Source: Winogradskyella endarachnes
GTDB taxonomy: Bacteria > Bacteroidota > Bacteroidia > Flavobacteriales > Flavobacteriaceae
Reading direction: 5' to 3'
Assembly (NCBI RefSeq): GCF_009741275.1
Contig: NZ_WOWS01000002.1
Coordinates: forward strand, 310,001 to 374,000
Length of the DNA: 64,000 bases
Shown here: positions 35,736-44,135 of the stretch, piece by piece
How the letters are laid out: each line of letters begins with the position of its first letter
Numbering within the stretch: position 1 is the stretch's first letter
The notes under the pieces: generated by a model
Seen by the model: only the letters and a program-made list of their open reading frames with translations
The model's database searches: none
Told to the model about the DNA's origin: nothing
Translations under genes and position numbers: made by a program

Positions 35736-36443
35736 CTAGTAAATGTATTGAAAATGTCCTAATATAATTTCATCATTAAGAAATTTTGACAATTCAGATT
35801 TAATTGAAATATAATCTTGAAAGGTTAGATCCTTGTCAAAATATAAATTGAGTGTAAATCCATTTGCGACTATTTGAGAGTCATAAATTGGAATTTCACT
35901 TATATATTGTGATATAGGTATAAATCCATTTTTATATTTAACAAGTCCATTTTTGTTAAAAATTACAGATAAGCTAATATAGCCATGTTCTAGAACACCT
36001 TTTCTATAATGTTCGTCAGATGGATTTAAAATTTGAAGATTAATTGAGTCGTTTTCAATATCAATTAATTTATAATAATCTTCAGTAAAATCCATAAATC
36101 CCAAATTCTGAATACTAATATCATTACAAGAAAAATAATTTTTGGCATCTTCGTTTTTATGCATTTCTGCATTTCGTTTTTTGTCTTGTAAAAATTTAAT
36201 GTGAGGAATAGCTTGTCTTAAAGTCAGTCGTTTATCAACATTAACCAACCAATTGGTTGTAATTATTAAATTCTTTCGGTTTAATAACGTAGAATCTGGT
36301 TGCGTTTCGTCATAAAAAATATAAGCAGGAGACACGTCTAAAACTTCTGTAACTTCTGCGTTTTCAATTTCTGGTAATAGTAAAACGCGTTCGTTATTAC
36401 AGCTTAAGCAACTTATAATTAAGATAAAGTAAATAAAGCGCAT
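35736..36443 (-). CDS. Predicted lipoprotein of unknown function between cdaA and folP
   Basis: The 235-residue protein begins with a lipoprotein signal (FILIISCLSCNN; Cys15 is the likely lipidation site). The body is mixed alpha/beta with no motif I recognise. It is probably exported and anchored to a membrane. Repeats of the dispersed palindrome flank it on both sides (35706 and 36485), so the gene is bracketed by repeat copies. Confidence 0.7.
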   Translation of the reverse strand: MRFIYFILIISCLSCNNERVLLLPEIENAEVTEVLDVSPAYIFYDETQPDSTLLNRKNLIITTNWLVNVDKRLTLRQAIPHIKFLQDKKRNAEMHKNEDAKNYFSCNDISIQNLGFMDFTEDYYKLIDIENDSINLQILNPSDEHYRKGVLEHGYISLSVIFNKNGLVKYKNGFIPISQYISEIPIYDSQIVANGFTLNLYFDKDLTFQDYISIKSELSKFLNDEIILGHFQYIY

Positions 36444-36484
36444 GAGATTAGATTAAAATGTTTTTAAATATAACATAGACTCAT

Positions 36485-36509
36485 TAGGTTTTAAAAACCT
36501 ACGAGGTTT
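36485..36509. repeat. Palindromic intergenic repeat, copy 2 (overlaps end of folP)
   Basis: The core TAGGTTTTAAAAACCTA plus CGAGGTTTG is a variant of the dispersed palindrome. It overlaps the last codons of folP: the TAG stop at 36501-36499 lies inside the repeat. Confidence 0.65.
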
Positions 36510-37326
36510 GTAATTGATTGTATAGTGTAATGCACTCCATGGCTTCTTTTATATCATGGACACGTAATAGTTTAGCACCTTTTTGTAAAGCAACCATGTG
36601 TAAAGCCGTTGTGCCATTTAATGCTTTTTGCGAGGTTGAATTTAAAGTTTTATAAATCATAGATTTCCTAGAAATTCCGGCAAGGATAGGTTGGTCTAAC
36701 ATCTGCAGTAAGTCTAGTTGATTCAATAATTGAAAATTTTGTTCTGTTGTTTTTGCAAATCCAAAACCTGGATCTATAATAATATCATTTATTTTTTCTT
36801 GGTGTGCAGCTTTAATTCGTTCGGCAAAATAAGAAATTACTTCTTTGGTTAAATCAGTGTATTGGGTTTGCTGCTGCATGGTTTTGGGCGTACCTTTCAT
36901 ATGCATCATAATGTATGGTACACTAAGTTTTCCAACAGTTGCAAGCATATTAGCATCGAGTTGACCAGCAGAAATATCATTCACTAAAGCAGCACCAGCT
37001 TCAATACTTTGTTTAGCAACATTACTCCTAAAAGTATCAATAGAAATTAAGGTTTCAGGAAAATGTTTCAAGATTAACTCAATAACAGGTAACACACGGT
37101 TAAGCTCTTCGGCCTCGCAAACATCATCTGCATTAGGTCTAGAACTGTAACCACCAATATCTATAAAAGTGGCTTGGTGTTTTAGCATGGTTTCCACCTG
37201 ATTTAATATTTCGGTTTCAGCCTTGTATTTGCCACCATCAAAAAATGAATCTGGCGTAACATTAAGGATTCCCATTACTTTAGGAGTTGATAAATCAATT
37301 AATTTTCCTTTACAATTTATAGTCAT
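36499..37326 (-). CDS. folP: Dihydropteroate synthase
   Basis: FolP condenses p-aminobenzoate with 6-hydroxymethyl-dihydropterin diphosphate in folate synthesis and is the sulfonamide target. The 275-residue enzyme shows LNVTPDSFFDGG, DIGGYSSRP, SIDTFRS, ALVNDISAG, IIDPGFGFAKT and AGISRKSM in the correct order. The extreme C-terminus (…NQLQTS) and stop come from a dispersed repeat, so it may differ from relatives there. Confidence 0.95.
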   Translation of the reverse strand: MTINCKGKLIDLSTPKVMGILNVTPDSFFDGGKYKAETEILNQVETMLKHQATFIDIGGYSSRPNADDVCEAEELNRVLPVIELILKHFPETLISIDTFRSNVAKQSIEAGAALVNDISAGQLDANMLATVGKLSVPYIMMHMKGTPKTMQQQTQYTDLTKEVISYFAERIKAAHQEKINDIIIDPGFGFAKTTEQNFQLLNQLDLLQMLDQPILAGISRKSMIYKTLNSTSQKALNGTTALHMVALQKGAKLLRVHDIKEAMECITLYNQLQTS

Positions 37327-37514
37327 GTTTAATCTTAAAAAGGCGTTAAGAAAACTTTAAACCTCAAACTTTGAACTTCTAATTTATTTATGCGAAATTT
37401 ACGGAAAATTTACTCGATAATCGAGAATTACATATTTCTAGTAAAGCCGTTACTCTAATTAGATTTAGACTAACAAATTTTACAATCTGATTACTAGAAT
37501 CTAATTTTTAATAG

Positions 37515-38057
37515 ATGCAAGATACTTCAAAACAATACGATGCAGTTATCGCAAAATGTAGAGCCCTTTTTGTAAATAAAATGAGTGATTATGGTAGTGC
37601 ATGGCGAATTTTAAGATTACCATCTTTAACCGACCAGATTTTTATTAAAGCACAACGCATTAGAGGCTTGCAACAAAACGATGTTAGAAAAGTAGATGAA
37701 GGCGAAGTAAGTGAGTTTATTGGTATTATTAATTATTGTGCCATGGCATTGGTGCAGTTAGATAAAGGTGTGGTAGAACAACCAGATTTAAATACGGAAG
37801 AAGCTACAGAACTTTACGATGAAAAAATTGCAGTAACTAAACAGTTAATGCTAGACAAAAATCACGATTATGGTGAAGCATGGAGAGATATGCGTGTAAG
37901 CTCATTAACCGATTTAATTTTACAAAAATTATTACGTGTTAAACAGATTGAAGATAATGCTGGTAAAACCATAGTAAGTGAAGGAATTGATGCTAATTAT
38001 CAAGACATGATTAATTACGCGGTCTTTGCCATGATTCATTTAGGTGAAAGTGAATAA
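37515..38057 (+). CDS. DUF1599 protein with internal duplication
   Basis: The 180-residue protein consists of two similar halves. Residues about 8-50 (YDAVIAKCRALF, DYGSAWRILRLPSLTD) and about 101-145 (YDEKIAVTKQLM, DYGEAWRDMRVSSLTD) align clearly. DUF1599 has been proposed as a nucleotide-modification-associated domain; function is unproven. It is divergent from folP and precedes the BT_3928-like gene. Confidence 0.85.
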   Translation: MQDTSKQYDAVIAKCRALFVNKMSDYGSAWRILRLPSLTDQIFIKAQRIRGLQQNDVRKVDEGEVSEFIGIINYCAMALVQLDKGVVEQPDLNTEEATELYDEKIAVTKQLMLDKNHDYGEAWRDMRVSSLTDLILQKLLRVKQIEDNAGKTIVSEGIDANYQDMINYAVFAMIHLGESE

Positions 38058-38129
38058 TTTAATAGTCTTGCAATTGGCAAGATTTTTTAGAGAATAATTA
38101 ATTTAAAATAGATTTCTGTTAGTTCAGAA

Positions 38130-39236
38130 ATGAAAAAAGAGATGAAATACATAGTACACCTTAGTAGAATATTCACAGGAATATTATTTATTATTTCAGG
38201 ATTTATAAAACTTAATGATCCTCTTGGGTTTTCGTACAAACTAGAAGAATATTTTAGTGCAGATGTTTTAAATATGGAATTTTTAATTCCGTTTGCCCTT
38301 GGTATTTCTGTAATTGTGGTAGTATTTGAGGTTGTTTTGGGTGTGTTTCTATTAATAGGTTATAAACCAAAATTTACAGTATGGAGCCTATTATTAATGA
38401 TTATATTTTTTACATTTTTAACCTTTTATTCTGCTTATTTCGATAAAGTTAAAGATTGTGGGTGCTTTGGTGATGCTCTAAAACTTACACCATGGGAAAG
38501 CTTCTCTAAAGATTTAATCTTATTGGCTTTAATACTAATCTTGTTTGTAGGTATAAAATATATTAAGCCAATTTTTACAAAACTGCCAACAACTGTTATT
38601 GCACTAATAAGTTTTGTTGTTTCCCTTTGGTTTGGTTACCATGTGTTAATGCATTTACCTTCAATAGATTTTAGAGCTTATGCTATTGGTAAAAACATTA
38701 AAGAACAAATGGTTATACCAGAGGATGCAGCCAAACCAGTTTCAGAATATACTTGGACATTTAATGTAAATGGTGAAGACCAAGAATTTGTAACTAATGG
38801 TAGTTACCCAAAAGTAGATGGGGAATATGTTGGTGTAGAAACTGAAGTTATTGATGAAGGTTACATTCCTCCAATACAAGATTTCACTATTGAAGATAAT
38901 GGAGAAGATAAATTAGATTATTTTTTACAGCAAGATAAACTGCTAATTATAACCTCTTATGTGATACAAAAAGCAGAAAAGGATGGTGTAGGTAAATTAC
39001 AAGCTTTTACAGATAAAGCAATTTCTAAAGGTTATACTGTAATAGGAATAACAGCATCTGGTGAAAATGATATTATTAAATTACAAGAAGCTAATGACCT
39101 TAAATTTAAATTTTATGCTACCGACGAGAAAGTGGTTAAAACTATTGTGCGTTCTAATCCTGGTGTAATTATTTTAAACAAAGGTACAGTTGTAAACAAA
39201 GCACATTGGAATGATTTTGAAGATGTAGAATTGTAG
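38130..39236 (+). CDS. BT_3928-like DoxX/MauE family membrane protein
   Basis: The 368-residue protein has an N-terminal DoxX/MauE-like membrane domain with four helices and the motif KDCGCFGDALKLTPW, followed by a fifth helix and a C-terminal thioredoxin-like part without a CxxC pair (LLIITSYVIQKAEKDG ... GVIILNKGTVV). MauE/DoxX relatives act in quinone or disulfide redox chemistry; the role here is unknown. Order DUF1599, BT_3928-like, ABC permease, tpiA is, from memory, frequently conserved in Flavobacteriaceae. Confidence 0.85.
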   Translation: MKKEMKYIVHLSRIFTGILFIISGFIKLNDPLGFSYKLEEYFSADVLNMEFLIPFALGISVIVVVFEVVLGVFLLIGYKPKFTVWSLLLMIIFFTFLTFYSAYFDKVKDCGCFGDALKLTPWESFSKDLILLALILILFVGIKYIKPIFTKLPTTVIALISFVVSLWFGYHVLMHLPSIDFRAYAIGKNIKEQMVIPEDAAKPVSEYTWTFNVNGEDQEFVTNGSYPKVDGEYVGVETEVIDEGYIPPIQDFTIEDNGEDKLDYFLQQDKLLIITSYVIQKAEKDGVGKLQAFTDKAISKGYTVIGITASGENDIIKLQEANDLKFKFYATDEKVVKTIVRSNPGVIILNKGTVVNKAHWNDFEDVEL

Positions 39237-39240
39237 TTTT

Positions 39241-39366
39241 CAGTATTTAGCAGCAGTAAGAATATTACAGTCTTCAGTAAACAGTAATAAGTTTTTATTT
39301 ATTAAATGTTTGCCTTGAAAGTTTTAAATTTAATATTTTAAAAGCCAAAAGCCAAAAGCTAAAAAA
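39241..39366 (+). repeat. Low-complexity repeats upstream of ABC permease
   Basis: Scattered CAGTA units (39242-39292) and three tandem AAAAGCC/AAAAGCT heptamers near 39343-39363 fill the gap. Such degenerate tracts are common intergenic debris in flavobacteria; no gene is present. Confidence 0.6.
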
Positions 39367-39374
39367 CCAACAAC

Positions 39375-40451
39375 CTGATACGATATTTAATAAATAAAAT
39401 CTTCTATGCATTCATCACTTTATTAGGTGTTGTAACAGTCATTTTCTTTTTATTTAATATTCTACCTGGTGATCCTGCAAAAATGATGTTGGGCCAAAAT
39501 CAAACTGCCGAACAAGTCGCAGCTGTGAAGCAGAAATACGGATTTGATAAACCTATTGGCACACAGTTTTTATATTATCTTAATGATTTATCTCCAATTT
39601 CATTTCATTCAAATTCGCAAACAGATTACACGTTTTTAAGTTTAAATAAATACACAGCAACAAAACTATTTACATTAGGGAATACAACTACAGTTCTAAA
39701 AGCACCATATCTCAGAGAATCTTTTACAAAACAAGGTAAAAAGGTAACACAGGTAATTGGCGAAACTATACCAAACACCTTTGTCTTGGCAGTTTCAGCC
39801 ATTTTTATTGCAATAATTTTAGGGATTACATTTGGTGTTATTTCGGCATTATATAAGGACACTTGGATAGACAAATCTATTCAAATACTAAGTACCTTTG
39901 GTATGAGTGTGCCTTCATTTTTTTCTGCGATACTGTTCGCATGGTTATTCGGTTTTGTATTGCACAACTACACCAATTTAGAAATGACAGGCAGTTTGTA
40001 TGAGCTCGATGATTTTGGAGAAAAAATGACCATAAAATGGAAAAACCTCATACTACCAGCCATCGTTTTAGGTATAAGACCATTGGCAGTAGTAATTCAA
40101 TTAATGAGAAATTCTTTGTTAGAAGTTCTCAATCAAGATTATATTAGAACTGCTAGAGCTAAAGGCTTAAGTGAGTTTCAGGTTATAAAAAACCATGCTA
40201 TAAAAAATGCATTAAATCCTGTAGTAACAGCAATTTCTGGTTGGTTTGCATCCATGTTGGCAGGAGCCGTTTTTGTAGAATACATTTTTGGGTGGAATGG
40301 CCTCGGAAAAGAAATCGTAAATGCTCTTAACACATTAGACTTACCTATAATAATGGGAGCCGTTTTAGTTATTGCCATTATCTTCATAACTATCAATATA
40401 TTTGTAGATATTATCTACGCATGGTTAGACCCAAGAGTAAAATTATCTTAA
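39375..40451 (+). CDS. ABC transporter permease (DppB/OppB type), probable non-ATG start
   Basis: This is a peptide/nickel-type inner-membrane permease. The first ATG is 39483, but the open frame continues upstream to a stop at 39360-39362 and encodes the expected first helix and PGDP motif (FFLFNILPGDPAKMM), so the real start must be earlier. CTG at 39375 (LIRYLINKIFYAF) is the best candidate; ATA at 39378 is another. From CTG the protein has 358 residues with about six helices and the EAA-like loop GLSEFQVIKNHAIKNALNP. No ATPase or second permease gene is adjacent, so partners are elsewhere. Confidence 0.85.
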   Translation: MIRYLINKIFYAFITLLGVVTVIFFLFNILPGDPAKMMLGQNQTAEQVAAVKQKYGFDKPIGTQFLYYLNDLSPISFHSNSQTDYTFLSLNKYTATKLFTLGNTTTVLKAPYLRESFTKQGKKVTQVIGETIPNTFVLAVSAIFIAIILGITFGVISALYKDTWIDKSIQILSTFGMSVPSFFSAILFAWLFGFVLHNYTNLEMTGSLYELDDFGEKMTIKWKNLILPAIVLGIRPLAVVIQLMRNSLLEVLNQDYIRTARAKGLSEFQVIKNHAIKNALNPVVTAISGWFASMLAGAVFVEYIFGWNGLGKEIVNALNTLDLPIIMGAVLVIAIIFITINIFVDIIYAWLDPRVKLS

Positions 40452-40555
40452 TAAATCGCTAGAATTTTTTATAAATTACCGTTTCAACTTTATAATAAAA
40501 ATTAATTCGTATTTCTACAACGTTTGCGCTGATTATTTGGGCTTTTAGACCAGAT

Positions 40556-40582
40556 TTGTGTCGTCTTTTTATCTTATTTTTG
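40556..40582 (+). promoter_or_regulatory. Promoter for tpiA
   Basis: TTG at 40556-40558 and TATTTTTG at 40575-40582 are separated by 16 bp, with the ATG 58 bases downstream. Confidence 0.6.
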
Positions 40583-40640
40583 TATTATAAAATTACAAGT
40601 AAATAAACACTTCTTTTCTAAGAAGTTAATACATAACATT

Positions 40641-41390
40641 ATGAGAAAAAACATAGTAGCCGGAAACTGGAAAATGAATAATGATTTAGCACAAACTGAA
40701 GCGTTATTAACAGAATTACAAAGTCAAACCAAAACCTCAAATGCAGAGGTTATGGTAGCACCTACATTTACAAATCTATGGCACGCGTTTCAATCGTTAA
40801 GAGAGTCAGGTATAGAAGTGATAGCGCAAAATATGCACTTTGCAGAAAACGGAGCTTACACAGGCGAGGTTAGCGCAAGTATGTTAAAAAGTATTGGTAT
40901 TACAACTGTAATTTTAGGCCACAGTGAGCGCAGAGCATATTTCAATGAAACGGACCAATCTTTAGCCAAAAAAGTAGATGCTGCATTAGCTAATGATATG
41001 CGTGTAATTTTCTGTTTTGGAGAAGAATTAACAGACCGTAAAGCAGGTAATGAAGAAGCGGTTGTAGGAGACCAAATCAAAAACGCTTTGTTTCATTTAG
41101 GCGCAGAAGCTTTTAAAAATATTGTGTTGGCTTACGAGCCAGTTTGGGCTATAGGAACAGGTGAAACGGCAAGCCCAGAGCAAGCACAAGATATGCATGC
41201 GTTTATAAGAAAAACGTTAGCTGATAAGTATGGTAATGATGTTGCAGACAACGTTTCTATCCTTTACGGTGGAAGTGTAAAACCAAACAATGCCAAAGAA
41301 ATTTTTTCTAAGCCAGACGTAGATGGAGGACTTATTGGAGGTGCTTCTCTTAAAGCTGAAGATTTCTTTGCTATCGTTAATGCATTTTAA
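40641..41390 (+). CDS. tpiA: Triosephosphate isomerase
   Basis: TpiA interconverts dihydroxyacetone phosphate and glyceraldehyde 3-phosphate in glycolysis. The 249-residue TIM barrel has AGNWKMN with the substrate-binding Lys, GHSERR with the catalytic His, the signature AYEPVWAIGTG with the catalytic Glu and the phosphate-binding YGGSVKPNNA. It has its own promoter. From memory, tpiA is often followed by prmA and clpS in relatives, but here a 5-kb accessory block intervenes. Confidence 0.97.
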   Translation: MRKNIVAGNWKMNNDLAQTEALLTELQSQTKTSNAEVMVAPTFTNLWHAFQSLRESGIEVIAQNMHFAENGAYTGEVSASMLKSIGITTVILGHSERRAYFNETDQSLAKKVDAALANDMRVIFCFGEELTDRKAGNEEAVVGDQIKNALFHLGAEAFKNIVLAYEPVWAIGTGETASPEQAQDMHAFIRKTLADKYGNDVADNVSILYGGSVKPNNAKEIFSKPDVDGGLIGGASLKAEDFFAIVNAF

Positions 41391-41430
41391 AAACTAATTA
41401 TTAGTCCTGAACAAGCAGGAATCTTACTTC

Positions 41431-41473
41431 TAAGGGTATTCCCTGAATTTTTTAAATTCAAGGAATGCCCTTA
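41431..41473 (+). terminator. Hairpin after tpiA (terminator-like, without T run)
   Basis: Two stacked inverted repeats (TAAGGGTATTCC/GGAATGCCCTTA with an inner GAATTT/AAATTC) form a long imperfect hairpin 40 bases after tpiA. The T run is poor, so it may be a repeat or RNA-stability element rather than a terminator. Confidence 0.45.
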
Positions 41474-41541
41474 ACTTATTTATATACAGTGATTTTACAT
41501 TGCGATAGTTAAACAATCAACTATTAAAATGTAATTTAATC

Positions 41542-42621
41542 ATGAAAAAAATTAGTCTTTCAATTGCACTTCTCATATCTGCAATTTTTTCTGCTCAAAC
41601 CGTCTATACCGTAGACAATAATGAAGGTTCAGCTGCTGCTTACTCCAGTGTGCAAGCTGCTGTGGATGATGCTTCAGCTGGTGATATTATTTATATTCAG
41701 CCATCACCTAATAGTTATGGTAATATTCAAATGTCTAAGCCATTAACTATTTATGGTATAGGACATAATCCTGAACTTAACAATGGCTTAGATGCTACTA
41801 TCTCGCAAATTTATTTCAATATGGGAAATGCTTCTGGTTCAAAAATTTCAGGATTAAATATTAACGGCATTTATTTAAATAGCAGTACTCATATCAATCA
41901 TAATGTTGTTATAACCAACAATAAGATAAATCAAATTATAGGAAGTAGCTTAACGACACTAGCTAATAACGCTATAATTTCGGGGAATTATATTAGACAT
42001 AATAGCTTTAATGCTATAGATCCTAATAGCTCTCAGAATTGGATAATCTCTAATAATATAATGGAGCAATATCATACAGCTTCAACATATTCTCTTTTTA
42101 ATAGGTTCAACGTATCAACAACCTTTACTAATAATGTTGTGTTAACACGTCAGAATGGTGACGCAAATCAATCCATTAAAATGTTTGATAATTGTAATGG
42201 TGCACTTATTAGTAATAATATCTTTTTGTTTACGGGAAATAATGTGGCTAATATGGATTTGGGCACTAATTCAGGCTTAGATTTTCAGAACAACCTAACC
42301 TATAGTTACAATACAACATTAGATCCATTGTCTGGAAGTAATAACATTGATGATACCAATCCACAATTTATAGCTTTCGATCAAAATGCTGCGCTTAATA
42401 GTTTATCTAACGATTTTGAAATTCAACCAGGTTCTCCTGCTACAGCTGCTGGTACTGATGGTAATGACTTAGGCATCTTCAATGGTAATTTTCCTTTTAG
42501 CTTAAGAGGTTACCCAACTGAATTGCCATACCTCACAGATTTTGTTATCTATAATAATATTATAAGTGCTGGTGAAACATTGAACGTCAATGTAAAAGCT
42601 AACGCAAACCTTACAGATTAA
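41542..42621 (+). CDS. Secreted right-handed parallel beta-helix protein
   Basis: The 359-residue protein has a signal peptide ending AIFSAQ and a pectate-lyase-like beta-helix rich in Asn and short turns (IITNNKINQI, AIISGNYIRHNSF, WIISNNIMEQY, ALISNNIFLF). No catalytic residues can be assigned and no type IX sorting domain is visible; it ends VNVKANANLTD. It starts the five-gene block 41.5-46.7 kb and is followed 12 bases later by a sorting-domain protein, so the two probably act together at the cell surface. Confidence 0.85.
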   Translation: MKKISLSIALLISAIFSAQTVYTVDNNEGSAAAYSSVQAAVDDASAGDIIYIQPSPNSYGNIQMSKPLTIYGIGHNPELNNGLDATISQIYFNMGNASGSKISGLNINGIYLNSSTHINHNVVITNNKINQIIGSSLTTLANNAIISGNYIRHNSFNAIDPNSSQNWIISNNIMEQYHTASTYSLFNRFNVSTTFTNNVVLTRQNGDANQSIKMFDNCNGALISNNIFLFTGNNVANMDLGTNSGLDFQNNLTYSYNTTLDPLSGSNNIDDTNPQFIAFDQNAALNSLSNDFEIQPGSPATAAGTDGNDLGIFNGNFPFSLRGYPTELPYLTDFVIYNNIISAGETLNVNVKANANLTD

Positions 42622-42633
42622 AACACGAATCGT

Positions 42634-43587
42634 ATGAAAAGCTTACTTCATATATTGCTATACTTTTTGTGTGCTGCTGGGTATTCACAAATTGTTGAGG
42701 CAGAATATTTTATAGATACAGACCCAGGAGTTGGTAACGCAACGTCACTAACACTTACAGGAGAAAGTATAGACGAGAGCTATACAATACCAACAACAGG
42801 ACTTTCAGAAGGTACGCATAAACTTTATATAAGAGTTCTAAATTCTGATGGAAACTGGAGCCTTTACGACCAAAACCTATTCTATATAAATCCGTCTCAA
42901 GTTAATACATCAACCATAGTAGCGGCAGAATATTTTATAGATACAGATCCTGGATTTGGTAACGGAACGGCTTTGAGCATTTCGGGAACTGAGATTAATC
43001 AAGACTTAACTTTAACTGATAATTTATCAAATGGTTTTCATAACATGTATGTGAGGACTCAAAATGCAGATGGGATGTGGAGTCTTTATAAGAAAAAACT
43101 CTTATATGTTTATCAAAATAATATAGCACTGATAACAGCAGCAGAGTATTTTTTTGATATAGATCCAGGTTTAGGTAATGGGACTTCAGTTGATTTTGGA
43201 GATGTTGAAAATCTTGATCAAGATTTTGCGGTACAAGTACCATCAAATTTACCAGAGGGAGATCATTATTTGTATTTAAGAGTATTGAATACTAATGGAG
43301 TGTGGAGTTTGTACTCAATTTCAGAGATGTTAACGTCTTTGTCAGTTGAAGATGAGTTTGCAAATCAATTCAAATGCTATCCAAATCCAGTTAAAGATAT
43401 ACTGTATTTAGAAACGAACAATCAAGACATCGAAGATTTTAAAATTATAGATACTCACGGAAGGGTTGTACTAGATAAATTACCGCTAAACTCTAAAGTA
43501 GATTTAAGTGCGCTTAATTCGGGCACATATCTTTTGTACTTAACCACCCAAACGGGAAGCATCTCAAAAAAACTAATCAAACTTTAA
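42634..43587 (+). CDS. Type IX-secreted protein with three AEYFIDTDPG repeats
   Basis: The 317-residue protein has a signal peptide (LCAAGYSQ), three tandem repeats of about 70-75 residues each starting AEYFIDTDPGxGN and ending near W-S-L-Y (start residues about 22, 97 and 168), and a C-terminal type A sorting domain of about 70 residues with CYPNPVKDILYLET, GRVVLDKL and SGTYLLYL. It is therefore exported by the Gld/Spr system and fixed to, or released from, the surface. The repeat has no known function. Confidence 0.9.
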   Translation: MKSLLHILLYFLCAAGYSQIVEAEYFIDTDPGVGNATSLTLTGESIDESYTIPTTGLSEGTHKLYIRVLNSDGNWSLYDQNLFYINPSQVNTSTIVAAEYFIDTDPGFGNGTALSISGTEINQDLTLTDNLSNGFHNMYVRTQNADGMWSLYKKKLLYVYQNNIALITAAEYFFDIDPGLGNGTSVDFGDVENLDQDFAVQVPSNLPEGDHYLYLRVLNTNGVWSLYSISEMLTSLSVEDEFANQFKCYPNPVKDILYLETNNQDIEDFKIIDTHGRVVLDKLPLNSKVDLSALNSGTYLLYLTTQTGSISKKLIKL

Positions 43588-43610
43588 AAAAAACTAAATC
43601 AAAATCAATT

Positions 43611-44075
43611 ATGAAAATATCAAAATTCTTTTTAGGCCTAACTATAGCTTTATGTTGTTCATTAATATGTTTTAATTGTAAGAAAGATGAATTAGTAGAA
43701 GGTGAAGATGCAGATTCTTCTGGACCAGTAATTACTATCAATACACCTTCAGCAAATGCTGTATTTTATACAGATGGAGGTATAGATTCACCAGATTATA
43801 TCGTTATAACAGCAGATGCTACGGACGACTCTCAAATAGACATGGGCTCTGTTACAGTATATAATGATTCTGGAGAACAAGTTAAATACTACGAAGAAAC
43901 CTCTTCAACACAAAACGGAATTTCTATTACAGATATTTATACATCTTTCAGTACAATTCATCCAGGTAATTATACTTTAGAATTTAAGTTTGAAGATAGT
44001 TTAGGTAATAGTTCTACGGTTACTAGAAATGTGACTTGCGAATATTCAGAACTTTCTGGAGGTACAGATAATTAA
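43611..44075 (+). CDS. Predicted lipoprotein with Ig-like domain
   Basis: The 154-residue protein has a hydrophobic signal ending LICFNCKKDE, with a Cys near residue 24 as probable lipidation site, and an Ig/fibronectin-like beta-domain (PVITINTPSANAVF, DSPDYIVITADATDDS, LEFKFEDSLGNSSTVTR). The pattern resembles DUF4625-type lipoproteins of Bacteroidota, but this assignment is weak. It lies between the secreted repeat protein and a sensor kinase. Confidence 0.75.
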   Translation: MKISKFFLGLTIALCCSLICFNCKKDELVEGEDADSSGPVITINTPSANAVFYTDGGIDSPDYIVITADATDDSQIDMGSVTVYNDSGEQVKYYEETSSTQNGISITDIYTSFSTIHPGNYTLEFKFEDSLGNSSTVTRNVTCEYSELSGGTDN

Positions 44076-44135
44076 AAGAACTTAATTTTTGTATGAAAAA
44101 TAAAATACCTAATTTCAAAACGTAATTCAGTTAAT

